Shown here: positions 32,273 to 41,070 of the stretch, one piece after another
Layout of the letters: each line of letters opens with the position of its first letter
How positions within the stretch are numbered: the stretch's first letter is position 1
Assembly: GCA_947624985.1 (NCBI GenBank)
Contig: CANQMO010000001.1
Coordinates: 58,115 to 122,114, forward strand
Direction: 5' to 3'
DNA: 64,000 bases
Origin: an uncultured Oscillospiraceae bacterium
GTDB lineage: Bacteria; Bacillota; Clostridia; Oscillospirales; Oscillospiraceae
Position numbers and translations under genes: made by a program
The notes under the pieces: generated by a model
Database searches by the model: none
The model's input: the letters and a program-made list of their open reading frames with translations, nothing else
Told to the model about the DNA's origin: nothing

Positions 32273-32967
32273 TTATCGACAGGCTTTCCAAGCAATTCCA
32301 AAGCAAGATCGCCGTGGACCGGGTGAGCTTACGCCTCACGCCAGGCGTCACAGGGCTTCTGGGCCCCAACGGGGCGGGCAAGACCACCCTCATGCGCCTT
32401 ATATGCGGCATATTGAAGCCCACCGCCGGGACCGTGTCCTTCGACGGGCTGGACGTGCGCACGGAGGAATACCGGGCCATACTGGGCTATCTGCCCCAGG
32501 ACTTCGGCTGGTACCCGGACTTCACGGGGCTGGACTTTCTGCTGTACATGGCCGCCCTGAAGGGACTGGACAAGCGCCAGGCCCGGCGCAGGAGCCTGGA
32601 GCTTCTGGACATGGTGGGTCTGGCGGACGTGGGCAAAAAGAAGGTCAGGACCTGGTCCGGCGGCATGCGCCAGCGGCTGGGTATCGCCCAGGCCCTTTTG
32701 AACGACCCCCGGCTGCTCATTCTGGACGAGCCCACCACCGGGCTGGACCCCAAAGAGCGTGTCCGGTTCCGAGAGCTGATCGCCTCTCTGGGCCGGGACA
32801 GCGCGGTGCTGCTCAGCACCCACATCGTCTCCGACGTGGAGCACATCGCCGGACGGGTGCTTATCATGAAGGACGGCCAGATACCCTTCGACGGGGCGTG
32901 GGATAAGCACGAGGACCTGGAGAGATTCTATCTGGCACAGTTCGGAGAGGAGGCGGACCATGCATAA
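32263..32967 (+). CDS. ABC transporter ATP-binding protein
   Basis: A 234-residue ABC ATPase. Walker A GPNGAGKTTLM (about 34-44), Q-loop LPQDFGWYPDFTG, signature RTWSGGMRQRLGIAQAL, Walker B LLILDEPTTGLDP and switch His in STHIVSDVEHI are intact. The start MELVIDRLSKQF follows GGAGGAGCTGTC and overlaps the preceding membrane gene. With the permease downstream it makes an ABC-2 exporter, probably for a peptide or lipid-like compound. It lies in a four-gene ECF-sigma operon, so the exporter is probably the output of that stress response. Confidence 0.93.
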   Translation: MELVIDRLSKQFQSKIAVDRVSLRLTPGVTGLLGPNGAGKTTLMRLICGILKPTAGTVSFDGLDVRTEEYRAILGYLPQDFGWYPDFTGLDFLLYMAALKGLDKRQARRRSLELLDMVGLADVGKKKVRTWSGGMRQRLGIAQALLNDPRLLILDEPTTGLDPKERVRFRELIASLGRDSAVLLSTHIVSDVEHIAGRVLIMKDGQIPFDGAWDKHEDLERFYLAQFGEEADHA

Positions 32968-34237
32968 TTTCGGCACACTCTATCGGTTCGAGCTGAAAAA
33001 GCTTTTGCAGAGAAAGATGATATGGGCCGCCCTGGCGCTCTTGACGGTGGCGGCGGTCCTGCCCTCCGTCTCCCAGGTCACGGGCAGCATGTATGTGTCC
33101 GACGATGTGACCGGCGGGGAGGATCAGGTCTGGTCCCACTACGAGCTGGTCCAGCGCGAGCGCACCGACCCGGCGGGGCTGGACGGCCGGCTTCTGGACA
33201 CGGACCTCATCCGGGAGACCATCGGGGAGATGGGCTATTTGAGCCGGATCACCATGCCGGTCGCCGGCAACGACAACGCCAGCCAGTCCGTCACCGTCCG
33301 GCAGGCGGACCCGGACGAGATGGGCTGGACTCTGGACGGCTACGTCATCCGGGGGGAGTACGGGGATATATACGACACGCTGGAGCGCGTAGTTGGCCAG
33401 GGGAACATGAAGCCGGACCTGACCGCTCAGGACTATTACGCCGCGGTGGACGCCGAGCGGGCCAGGACCTATCAGTACTGGGGCCTCACAGAGGACGAAA
33501 GGGCCTGGTGGGCGGAGCGGGCGGAGAAGCTGGAAACGCCGCTTCCCGTCACCGGCTACCCCGACGGGGGCTGGACTTCCCTCGCCGAGACGGCTTATGT
33601 GGGAAACCTCTTCATCTTCCTGTTCGCCATCATCGCCCTTTCCGGGCTCTTTCCCATGGAGCGCCAGCGGCGCACCGACGCTCTGATCCGGTGCGCTCAA
33701 AACGGCAAAGCGCCCCTGTACGCCGCCAAATTCCTGGCGGGGCTCACCGTGAGCTTTTGCGGCGGGCTGGTGATACTGGGCGCCATGGCCGCCGGCTGCC
33801 TCGTCCTGCTAGGGCCGGAGGATGCCGCCACTGCCGTGCAGCAGCTGATGGACCCCACCTGGGGCGCGCCCATGACCGTGGGTCAGCTGGCCCTCACCGT
33901 CTGCGGGATATACCTTGTCGCCAGCCTCATCCACGCCGCCTTCGTGATGGCGGTGAGCCTGTGCACAAAAGGCGGCACGGCCGCCATGGCGGTGTGCTTC
34001 GGGGCGATGATGCTGTTCATCATGATCCCGGTCATCCCCCTGTCCCACCCCCGCCTGAGCCAGGCATGGAGCCTGCTGCCGGCGGTGATCGGCTCGACCG
34101 GTTTCTTCGACCCCCGGGTGGTCCACATCGGTGGATATCTCACCAACTGCCAGGCGGCGCCCCTCTTGTGGCTGGCGCTGACCCTGGCGCTGGCGGGGCT
34201 GGGGCTGGTCCTTCACCGGCGGACGCCCGGCAGGTAA
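32960..34237 (+). CDS. ABC-2 type transporter permease
   Basis: A 425-residue permease. One N-terminal helix (MIWAALALLTVAAVLPSVSQV) is followed by an external segment of about 170 charged residues and then six C-terminal helices starting GNLFIFLFAIIALSGLFPMERQRRT, with the ABC-2 hallmark of a coupling region FELKKLLQRKMIW at the very N-terminus. It overlaps the ATPase gene by eight bases. Substrate unknown. The large external loop is larger than in most drug exporters. Confidence 0.87.
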   Translation: MHNFGTLYRFELKKLLQRKMIWAALALLTVAAVLPSVSQVTGSMYVSDDVTGGEDQVWSHYELVQRERTDPAGLDGRLLDTDLIRETIGEMGYLSRITMPVAGNDNASQSVTVRQADPDEMGWTLDGYVIRGEYGDIYDTLERVVGQGNMKPDLTAQDYYAAVDAERARTYQYWGLTEDERAWWAERAEKLETPLPVTGYPDGGWTSLAETAYVGNLFIFLFAIIALSGLFPMERQRRTDALIRCAQNGKAPLYAAKFLAGLTVSFCGGLVILGAMAAGCLVLLGPEDAATAVQQLMDPTWGAPMTVGQLALTVCGIYLVASLIHAAFVMAVSLCTKGGTAAMAVCFGAMMLFIMIPVIPLSHPRLSQAWSLLPAVIGSTGFFDPRVVHIGGYLTNCQAAPLLWLALTLALAGLGLVLHRRTPGR

Positions 34238-34249
34238 AAGCAAAGACTT

Positions 34250-34294
34250 GCGCCCCCCTTCGGAATGTGCTATCTTCGTTCCGAAAGGGGGCGC
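34250..34294 (+). terminator. terminator after ABC operon, overlapping ogt leader
   Basis: A stem of 16-base arms (GCGCCCCCCTTCGGAA with its near-complement) ends six bases before the ogt ATG; TTTGTA follows. It both ends the ABC operon and shortens any ogt leader to a few bases. Confidence 0.65.
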
Positions 34295-34299
34295 TTTGT

Positions 34300-34794
34300 A
34301 TGGAGTTTTGCGCGTGGTATCCCTCGCCGGTGGGCCGGATGAAGCTCGCGTCGGACGGAGAAGCCCTGACCGGGCTGTGGTTCGACGGACAAAAGCACTT
34401 CCCCGCCCGACCCATGGAGCAAAAGGCCTCTCTGCCCCTGTTCGGGGCGGTCCGGGACTGGCTGGACGGGTACTTCGCCGGAGACGATCCGGACCCCTCC
34501 GCCCTGCCTCTGGCCCCCGCCGGCAGCGATTTTCAAAGGCTCGTATGGGACCTGCTGCTGGAGATACCCTATGGGGAGCTGACCACCTACGGGGCGCTGG
34601 CGGCGAAGGCCGCCGCCCGCATGGGGCGCTATACCATGTCCGCCCAGGCGGTGGGCGGCGCGGTGGGCCGCAACCCCATCTCGGTGATCGTCCCCTGCCA
34701 CCGGGTGGTGGGCGCGGACGGGTCACTGACCGGCTACGCGGCGGGCGTGGCCGTCAAGAGCTGGCTTTTGCAGCACGAGGGCGCGCTGCCGTAA
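34300..34794 (+). CDS. ogt: methylated-DNA--protein-cysteine S-methyltransferase
   Basis: A 164-residue O6-alkylguanine-DNA methyltransferase of normal length. The acceptor Cys is in ISVIVPCHRVVGADGSLTGY; the HTH/Arg-finger region is IPYGELTTYGALAAKAAARMG, and GGAVGRNP fits the Asn hinge. It transfers methyl groups from O6-methylguanine to its own cysteine and is consumed in doing so. No good ribosome binding site precedes the ATG, which emerges directly from the terminator stem, so translation may be weak or leaderless-like. Confidence 0.93.
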   Translation: MEFCAWYPSPVGRMKLASDGEALTGLWFDGQKHFPARPMEQKASLPLFGAVRDWLDGYFAGDDPDPSALPLAPAGSDFQRLVWDLLLEIPYGELTTYGALAAKAAARMGRYTMSAQAVGGAVGRNPISVIVPCHRVVGADGSLTGYAAGVAVKSWLLQHEGALP

Positions 34795-34811
34795 GGACCC
34801 CATACGGAAGT

Positions 34812-34916
34812 CCGGCGGTTCTATCGTGGTGTCGGGCTCGGCCCGACAGCATCCCGACCCAGAACACGCGGCTTACGCCGCGAACGACCTGGCGCCGGGA
34901 TGCTGCCGGTTCCGAT
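34812..34916. repeat. hairpin cluster after ogt
   Basis: Contains GTCGGGC/GCCCGAC, then long-range arms AGCATCCCG/CGGGATGCT enclosing GCGGC/GCCGC. It lies between the convergent ogt and mtaD genes. Similar in style to R1 but not in sequence. Confidence 0.55.
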
Positions 34917-34939
34917 CTACGGACCAGAGGTGCCTGCTT

Positions 34940-36196
34940 TTAATCCACGATCTGCCGCGTATACTTCTCCGCTTCCCGGTAGACGTCCTCCACGTCCTCG
35001 CCCACAAAGAACGCGCCGTCTTCGTACAGCACCCTGCCGGCGATCATGGTCATGCGCACATTGGAGGGGTTGCCGGAGTAGATGAGGTTTTTCACCACAT
35101 TGTTCACCGGGCGCATATTGGGCTTATGCATGTCGATACGGACGATATCCGCCTGCTTGCCGGCGGCAATGCTGTCGCAGTCAGAAAGCCCCATGGCTCT
35201 GGCGCCGCCGGACACCGCCGCGCTCAGGACAAGGGCCGGGTCCCCCGCCGCCGCGTCCGATTCCCGCAGCTTTGCCAGCACGTTGATGAGATACATCTCC
35301 CGGAACATATCCAGCGCGTTGTTGGAGGCGGAGCCGTCGGTGCCCACCGCCAGCTTCACGCCCTTTTCCACGGCCAGCCGCAGGGGAAACACGCCGCTGG
35401 CCAGCTTGGCGTTGGAGCAGGCGTTGACGACGGCATAGCAGCCGTGCCGGGCGAAGATGTCCATGTCCTCCGGCGTGAAGTACACGCAGTGGTACCCGCC
35501 GCCGCCGTACTCAAAAAGGCCCATATCCTCAAAAAGCCGGGTGGGGGTGGTCCCGTGACGGGCGATACACTCGTCCGTCTCCTTTTTCGTCTCGGAGTTG
35601 TGGCACCACACGGGGGCCTTAAAGTGATGGGCGGCCTCCGCCACGGTCCGGAACGTGTCCAGGCCGTTGGTGTACTCGGCGTGGAAGCCCAGCCGGTAGC
35701 CCACGAAAGGACCCATGTTGTTGTACTTCTCATACCGGTCATAGACCCGGCCCGGGTCGTCGCCGAAGGTCAGGCTCTCGCACATGACGGCCCGGAAGCC
35801 CCAGTCCTTCGCCACCTGCACGAAGGCGTCCGGCTGGTAGTACATATCGAAACAGGCGGTCACGCCGCCGGCCAGGTACTCCAGAAAGGCCACTTTCGTG
35901 AACGCGGCCACGCTCTCGGCGGTCAGCTTTGCCTCCCGGGGGAACACCTGCTTTTCCAGCCACTCCTGCAAGGGCAGATCGTCCGCCGCCGAGCGCAGAA
36001 AGGTCATGGCCGAATGGGTGTGGGCATTTTTAAAGCCGGGGATGAGAAGGTCCCCTTTCAGGTCCACCTCCCGCTCAAAGGCGGGCATGTCCTCCCGGGC
36101 CAGGCCCACATAGCGGATGGCGGAGCCGTCCACCCAGACCTCGTTCTCCGTCAAGCCAGCGCTCTCCAGCGTAAGGCCGTTATAAAAGCGTATCAT
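34940..36196 (-). CDS. mtaD: MTA/SAH deaminase-type amidohydrolase
   Basis: A 418-residue amidohydrolase. Metal ligands: NAHTHSAMTFLR (H-x-H after beta1), the middle His in LGFHAEYTNGLDTFR, WCHNSETKKE and the Asp in GTDGSASNNALDMFREM. The last motif is typical of 5-methylthioadenosine/S-adenosylhomocysteine deaminases, which form methylthioinosine or S-inosylhomocysteine. It is last in an operon with mtnA (four-base overlap) and purine nucleoside phosphorylase, which matches that role well; other guanine or chlorohydrolase-like substrates cannot be excluded by sequence alone. Confidence 0.85.
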   Translation of the reverse strand: MIRFYNGLTLESAGLTENEVWVDGSAIRYVGLAREDMPAFEREVDLKGDLLIPGFKNAHTHSAMTFLRSAADDLPLQEWLEKQVFPREAKLTAESVAAFTKVAFLEYLAGGVTACFDMYYQPDAFVQVAKDWGFRAVMCESLTFGDDPGRVYDRYEKYNNMGPFVGYRLGFHAEYTNGLDTFRTVAEAAHHFKAPVWCHNSETKKETDECIARHGTTPTRLFEDMGLFEYGGGGYHCVYFTPEDMDIFARHGCYAVVNACSNAKLASGVFPLRLAVEKGVKLAVGTDGSASNNALDMFREMYLINVLAKLRESDAAAGDPALVLSAAVSGGARAMGLSDCDSIAAGKQADIVRIDMHKPNMRPVNNVVKNLIYSGNPSNVRMTMIAGRVLYEDGAFFVGEDVEDVYREAEKYTRQIVD

Positions 36197-37260
36197 GTCC
36201 GTTCCTCCGTTCCAAAGAGTTTTTTCAGGTTCACGTCATAAGGCGGGTACACCACGCCCTTCTCCGTCACCACGGCGGTGATGAGATCGTGGTCTGTCAC
36301 GTCGAAGGCCGGGTCCCAGCACTTCACCCCCGCCGGGGCCATGGGCTTTTCGTACCACATGGACCGTATCTCCTCCCCGTCCCGGACCTCGATAGGGATG
36401 TCCGCCCCGGTGGGGCAGGCAAGGTCGATGGTGCTGGAGGGCAGGAGGATATAGACCGGCACACCGTAGTGCCGGGCGATGATGGCCGCGCCGGAGGTGC
36501 CGATCTTGTTGGCCGCGTCGCCGTTGGCGGCCATCCGGTCGCAGCCGGCCAGCACCGCCTGGACGCGGCCCTGGGCCATGGCCAGCGCCGCCATGTTGTC
36601 GCAGATGAGGGTGCAGTCCACCCCGGCGTTCATAAGCTCCCAGGCCGTGAGCCGGGCGCCCTGCAACAGGGGCCGGGTCTCGTCCACATAGGCCTTGATA
36701 TCCACGCCCCGCTCCGCCGCCAGCAGCAGCGGGCCCAGGCCCGTGCCGTACTCGCTGGTGGCAAGAGGGCCCGCGTTGCAGTGGGTCAGCACCGTGTCCC
36801 CCGGGTGGAGCAGGCTCAGCCCCGCCTGAGCGATGGCCCGGCACATGGCGATATCCTCCTCGTGGATGGCCCGGGCCTCCCGGCCCAGCGCCCCCACGAT
36901 CTCGTGGACCGGCGCGCCCGCCATACCGTGGGCCAGCGCCCGCATCCGCTCCGTCTGCCGGGCCAGATTCACCGCCGTGGGGCGGCATTTTATCAGCGCG
37001 TCGCAATCGGCGTCCAGCCTTTCAAAAAAGCTCTCCGCCGGGTAGCTCCCGGCCAGCACATACACGCACCAGGCCGCGAAAATGCCGATGGCCGGGGCTC
37101 CGCGCACACGCAGCGCGGCAATGGCCTCCACCATCTCATCCCGCTCCCGCAGGTCGATATATGCCAGCTCCCCCGGCAGCCGGGTCTGGTCCACGATACG
37201 CACCGCGCTCCCGTCGGGCGAGAGCGCGATATTCTTCACTTTTCCGCCGCCTTCCGTCAT
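36193..37260 (-). CDS. mtnA: S-methyl-5-thioribose-1-phosphate isomerase
   Basis: A 355-residue aldose-ketose isomerase of the eIF2B-like family. Conserved blocks: VDQTRLPGELAYIDLRERDEM, ALRVRGAPAIGIFAAWCVY, VLTHCNAGPLATSEYGTGLGPL with catalytic Cys, YVDETRPLLQGARLTAWEL with catalytic Asp region, CDNMAALAM, VLAGCDRMAANGDAANKIGT. The ATG overlaps the stop of the phosphorylase gene (ATGA); a GTG eight codons in (VKNIALSPDG) is an alternative start. The enzyme isomerises methylthioribose-1-phosphate to the ribulose form. Confidence 0.93.
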   Translation of the reverse strand: MTEGGGKVKNIALSPDGSAVRIVDQTRLPGELAYIDLRERDEMVEAIAALRVRGAPAIGIFAAWCVYVLAGSYPAESFFERLDADCDALIKCRPTAVNLARQTERMRALAHGMAGAPVHEIVGALGREARAIHEEDIAMCRAIAQAGLSLLHPGDTVLTHCNAGPLATSEYGTGLGPLLLAAERGVDIKAYVDETRPLLQGARLTAWELMNAGVDCTLICDNMAALAMAQGRVQAVLAGCDRMAANGDAANKIGTSGAAIIARHYGVPVYILLPSSTIDLACPTGADIPIEVRDGEEIRSMWYEKPMAPAGVKCWDPAFDVTDHDLITAVVTEKGVVYPPYDVNLKKLFGTEERT

Positions 37261-38090
37261 GCCTTGTCGATGGCGGGGATAGCGGCGGTGACCAGCGCGG
37301 AGAACCGCTCGGCGATGGCGTCTCCCGCGGCGATGACCTCCGCGTGGGTCAGGGGCGTGGGCGACAGGCCCGCCCCCAGATTGGCGATACAGCTTATGCC
37401 GCACACCCGCAGCCCCATATGCCGGGCGGCCACGGCCTCGCAGGCGGTGGACATGCCCACGGCGCCGCCGCCGATGGAGCCGTAATAACGGACCTCGAAC
37501 GGCGTCTCGAAGCTGGGGCCGGTCAGTTGGATATACACGCCCTCGGCCAGCTTCTGGCCCAGCTTTGCGGCGGTGTCATGCAGCACCTTCCGCAGGGCGG
37601 GGTCGTAGATCTGGCTCATGTCCGGGAAACGGGGGCCCAGCTCGTCCAGATTGGGCCCGATCAGCGGGTTGGGGAAGTTGAACATCATGTGGTCCCGGAT
37701 GACCATCAGAGAGGGGATGTCCATATTGGGGTCCAGCCCGCCGGCGGCGTTGGTGAGGAACAGGGTCTTGATACCCAAAAGCCCCATCACCCGGATGGGC
37801 AGCACCACGTCATGCACGTCAAAGCCCTCGTAATAGTGGACCCGTCCCTGCATGCACACCACCGGCACGCCGCCGATGTAGCCGAACAGATACCGGCCCG
37901 CGTGGCCGGGCACCGTGGACACGGGAAAGCCCGGCAGGTCCTTGTAGTCCACCGAGGCGGTCACGTCCATGGTCTCCGCCACCGGGCCCAGACCGGAACC
38001 GAGGATGAGCCCGATCCGGGGCTGGAAGTCTGTTTTTGCCCGGACCGCGTCCCGGCAGCGAATGAGTTTTTCATAATAGTTCTCGCTCAT
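37257..38090 (-). CDS. punA: purine-nucleoside phosphorylase
   Basis: A 277-residue trimeric-type purine nucleoside phosphorylase: LILGSGLGPVAE phosphate loop, TVPGHAGRYLFG, MQGRVHYYEGFD, LTNAAGGLDPNM, GPSFETPFEVRYY and the base-binding AVGMSTACEAVAARHMGLRVCGISCIAN. It phosphorolyses inosine, guanosine and, in this context, probably methylthioinosine to methylthioribose-1-phosphate and hypoxanthine. The start MSENYYEKL is one base after the stop of the upstream gene; the nine preceding in-frame codons overlap that gene. Second of a four-gene operon. Confidence 0.93.
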   Translation of the reverse strand: MSENYYEKLIRCRDAVRAKTDFQPRIGLILGSGLGPVAETMDVTASVDYKDLPGFPVSTVPGHAGRYLFGYIGGVPVVCMQGRVHYYEGFDVHDVVLPIRVMGLLGIKTLFLTNAAGGLDPNMDIPSLMVIRDHMMFNFPNPLIGPNLDELGPRFPDMSQIYDPALRKVLHDTAAKLGQKLAEGVYIQLTGPSFETPFEVRYYGSIGGGAVGMSTACEAVAARHMGLRVCGISCIANLGAGLSPTPLTHAEVIAAGDAIAERFSALVTAAIPAIDKA

Positions 38091-38091
38091 A

Positions 38092-39291
38092 TCAGTGTCC
38101 TCCCATCGGTGTTCCAAAGTCGTCCTTATCCGAAAGGCCGTCCCGTTTGAGCATGTTCTCGATGACGCTCACGTCTCCGGCGATGTCCACGGCCTCCGCC
38201 GTGTAGAGCTTGTCAAGCTGTTTTTCGTACCCGGCCACCAGCGTGTCCGCAATGCCCTCGATGTCCTTTTTGGCCTTGGCCATGTTCTCCCCGGAGACCC
38301 CCTGGGCCTCTATCCGGGCGTAGGACTCCAGCAGCTTCAGCGTGGTGGGCAGATAGTAGGTCATGAACCGGTCGATCTGGGAGCGCTTTTCCGGGTGGGC
38401 CTCCACCTCGGCGAAGATGGACGCGGTCAGCTCCTGCATTCGGCGTATCTTCCCGCTCATGACCTCGTCGTCGATATCCTCGTCCGCCTGACGGATACGC
38501 TCCACATAGCGCTCGTACTCCGACATCTTCGACTGCTCGTCCGCAGCCGCTCCCGCCTTTTTCGCCTCGTCCTCCCGGCGGTACACGTCCCGCATTTCCT
38601 CCACGTCGATGACCAGCAGGCACCGCTCGTGGTCGATGTATGCCTTTTCGCCGTAAAATCCCCGGTCCACCATCTCCGTCAGGAGCTTGTCGGCCTCCTC
38701 CAGCTTCACGCCCAGGGTCTTGGACAGCTTTCGGATATCCACCACGCCCCGGTCGCCGCTGACGGCCATGCACCGGCGGAACTTGGCCTCCTTCCGGCGG
38801 CCCAGAATGCCGGAAAAGGCCAGCGCGCCGCCGCTGAGGGCCACCGCCACCATGCTCAGCACCTGCCACAGGCCGCTGCCGATGGCGCCGATGGCGGCCA
38901 CCGCGCCGAACGCCGCCAGTATCCACCCGGCCACGGTCTTGACCGTGGCGCCCGCGTCCGCGTGGTGCACGCCCTGAAAGCGCCCTTCCGGCCCGGCGGC
39001 GGCAGCTTTCTTCGGGGCGGCCTTGGCCCTGGGCGCGGCATACTGCCGGCTCCGGGCGGAAGAGGTCTTCCGGCTGCCGAAGAGCCCCTGTAGCAGGTTG
39101 CCCAGAATATCGTGGCCCGCCGCGTGGGCAAAGGTCAGGATAAGCCCCAAAGGCCCCGTGGCAAAGGTCAGGATCATCCCCAGCACCCAGCTCACGCCGT
39201 CCCAGTCCGTGTCCCGCCGGGGCGGACGGGGCCCCGGCGAACCCGGCCCCGGTCCCGGTGAATCGTTGAAATTATAATTATACTCACTCAT
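38092..39291 (-). CDS. XpaC-like (5-bromo-4-chloroindolyl phosphate hydrolysis family) protein
   Basis: A 399-residue protein. The N-terminal 45 residues are Pro/Gly/Asn-rich (SPGPGPGSPGPRPPRRDTDW). Two hydrophobic hairpins follow (GVSWVLGMILTFATGPLGLILTF and TVAGWILAAFGAVAAIGAIGSGL). Residues about 210-400 are the XpaC domain: FMTYYLPTTLKLLESYARIEAQG and LDKLYTAEAVDIAGDVSVIENML. The family is named for a phenotype in Bacillus but related to TelA-type proteins; the biochemical role is not known. It leads the pnp-mtnA-mtaD operon, which may be coincidental. Confidence 0.85.
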   Translation of the reverse strand: MSEYNYNFNDSPGPGPGSPGPRPPRRDTDWDGVSWVLGMILTFATGPLGLILTFAHAAGHDILGNLLQGLFGSRKTSSARSRQYAAPRAKAAPKKAAAAGPEGRFQGVHHADAGATVKTVAGWILAAFGAVAAIGAIGSGLWQVLSMVAVALSGGALAFSGILGRRKEAKFRRCMAVSGDRGVVDIRKLSKTLGVKLEEADKLLTEMVDRGFYGEKAYIDHERCLLVIDVEEMRDVYRREDEAKKAGAAADEQSKMSEYERYVERIRQADEDIDDEVMSGKIRRMQELTASIFAEVEAHPEKRSQIDRFMTYYLPTTLKLLESYARIEAQGVSGENMAKAKKDIEGIADTLVAGYEKQLDKLYTAEAVDIAGDVSVIENMLKRDGLSDKDDFGTPMGGH

Positions 39292-39319
39292 AGCGGATTC
39301 ATTGTATCACACCGCCGGC

Positions 39320-39375
39320 AAAAGGAAAAGTACCGAATGATTAAACTTTGGTTAAAATGTCGCGCTTTTCCTTTT
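39320..39375. promoter_or_regulatory. symmetric divergent promoter region (XpaC operon / MATE)
   Basis: An 11-bp inverted repeat, AAAAGGAAAAG (39320-39330) and CTTTTCCTTTT (39365-39375), flanks a 34-base centre. On each strand the arm carries a TTTTCC that can serve as -35 for an outward promoter: minus strand TACAAT with 17-base spacing, plus strand TATACT at 39390-39395 with a longer spacer. Confidence 0.5.
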
Positions 39376-39425
39376 ATCGCCGGTCTGGTATACTGGTCAG
39401 GCCGAACAAAGGAGGACCATTTGCT

Positions 39426-40757
39426 ATGCAGCAGCAGTCTGTTTTCGATCTTGACCATCTGCCCCGCGCCTATTTCCGGCTGGCTCTGCCGGTGGTGCTG
39501 AACATGCTGGTCACGCTCGTCTACAATCTGGCCGATACATACTTCATCGCCCGGACCGGCGTCACGGACCTGGTGGCGGGCGTAGCTCTGTGCAGCCCCG
39601 TGTTCACCGCCCTGATGGCCTTCGGGAACATCTACGGCCAGGGCGGCAGTTCCCTCATCTCCCGAATGCTGGGCGGGGACGACCGGGAGGGCGTCCGCCG
39701 GGTCAGCTCCTTCTGCTTTTATCTTGCCGCCGCCACCGGCGTTGTGCTGGCCGTGCCGGCGCTGGCCTTCCGCCGCCCCCTTCTCTCGCTCATCGGCGCG
39801 GACAGGGACACGCTCCCCTACGCCGCGGAGTACTTCTCCGTGCTGGCGGCAGGCGCGCCCATCGTGATACTGAGCTTCATCCACTCCAATCTGCTGCGTT
39901 GCGAGGGTCTGGCCTCCACCGCCGTGGCGGGCACCATGAGCGGTACCGTGCTGAATATCATTCTGGACCCCATCATGATCTCCGGCCTGGGCTGGGGCGC
40001 CCGGGGCGCCGCCCTTGCCACCGTGACGGGGTATCTTTTCAGCGATCTGTTCCTGCTGGTCATCCTCCGGCGCAGGAGCCGGTATCTGTCCGTGGATATC
40101 CGGCTGGCCCGGGTATCCGCCGGAGAGCTTCGCCAGATCATGGCCGTGGGGCTCACGGCGGCCATCACGAACCTGGCCTCCAGCATGTGCCTCGTGGTCA
40201 TGAACAAGTACCTGGCGGCTTACGGCAGCGCCCGGGTGGCCGCCATGGGTATCGCTCTGAAGATCAACATGATCGCCCAGCTCATCCTGGTGGGCCTCGC
40301 CTTCGGGGGCGTGCCCCTGTTCGGCTATCTGTACGGCGCGGACGACGAGCCGCGGCTGCGGGCGCTCACCGGCTTCTGCCGCCGGTCCATGTGCGCGCTG
40401 GCCGCCGCCATGAGCGCCGTGCTCATCCTGGCCGCCCCCCGGCTCATGGGCGTGTTCGTGGACGAGCCGGGCGTCGTTGCGGACGGGGCGCTAATGCTCC
40501 GCTGGCAGGCGGCGGGGAACGTGTTCGCGGCGGTGGTGCTGCTTTATACATGCCTTTTTCAGGCCACGGGCAAGGCCCTGCCGGCCCTTGTCATGTCCGT
40601 GAGCCGACAGGGCGTGGTGTTCATCGCCGTGCTGGCGGCGGCGGTGGCGCTGGCCGGTTACGGCGGTCTGCTGGCCGCCCAGGCCATAGCGGACCTGACC
40701 AGCGCCGCGCTGGCCCTGGCCCTGTACGCCGCCGTTTTCGGGCGCAAGCGCCCGTGA
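39426..40757 (+). CDS. MATE family efflux transporter
   Basis: A 443-residue MATE exporter with 12 helices in two pseudo-repeats. Starts MQQQSVFDLDHLPRAYFRLA after GGAGGACCATTTGCT. Typical are ALPVVLNMLVTLVYNLADTYFIARTG, GQGGSSLISRMLGGDD and VAGTMSGTVLNIILDPIMI in the N-lobe, and GIALKINMIAQLILVGLAFGG in the C-lobe. It would extrude cationic drugs or metabolites using sodium or proton gradients. Monocistronic, divergent from the XpaC operon. Confidence 0.9.
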   Translation: MQQQSVFDLDHLPRAYFRLALPVVLNMLVTLVYNLADTYFIARTGVTDLVAGVALCSPVFTALMAFGNIYGQGGSSLISRMLGGDDREGVRRVSSFCFYLAAATGVVLAVPALAFRRPLLSLIGADRDTLPYAAEYFSVLAAGAPIVILSFIHSNLLRCEGLASTAVAGTMSGTVLNIILDPIMISGLGWGARGAALATVTGYLFSDLFLLVILRRRSRYLSVDIRLARVSAGELRQIMAVGLTAAITNLASSMCLVVMNKYLAAYGSARVAAMGIALKINMIAQLILVGLAFGGVPLFGYLYGADDEPRLRALTGFCRRSMCALAAAMSAVLILAAPRLMGVFVDEPGVVADGALMLRWQAAGNVFAAVVLLYTCLFQATGKALPALVMSVSRQGVVFIAVLAAAVALAGYGGLLAAQAIADLTSAALALALYAAVFGRKRP

Positions 40758-40817
40758 CGTTCCCGGTCCACGGCGCAGAGCGGTCAAAAAAAACTGCCGG
40801 ACGTCCTGTCCGGCAGC

Positions 40818-41012
40818 TTATTTTACGAACTTCACCACATCGCCCGGCTCACAGCCAACGATGTCGCACAGCTTCTCAAGGGTCAGCAATGTGATGTTCC
40901 TGTTCTTTTTCAGGGAATCCAGCGTCTTGTTGTCGATACCCGCCTGCAAAAGCTGATATTGCGACACACCGCGTCGGCGCATCGTCTCCCACAGGGGTCC
41001 ATAGTCGATCAT
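40818..41012 (-). CDS. XRE-family helix-turn-helix regulator, minimal
   Basis: A 64-residue Cro/CI-like DNA-binding protein of the YozG/HTH_26 type, starting MIDYGPLWETMRRRGVSQ after AGAGGTAGCGGC. The HTH runs through YQLLQAGIDNKTLDSLKKNRNI and TLLTLEKLCDIVGCEPGDVV. An upstream in-frame extension crosses the promoter and is not likely coding. It is divergent from a 55-residue protein gene and shares with it an intergenic palindrome, probably its operator. Confidence 0.85.
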   Translation of the reverse strand: MIDYGPLWETMRRRGVSQYQLLQAGIDNKTLDSLKKNRNITLLTLEKLCDIVGCEPGDVVKFVK

Positions 41013-41070
41013 GCCGCTACCTCTTCCCATGATGATATGGAAATTATAGGGCGGTTTTCTAAAATTCAGT

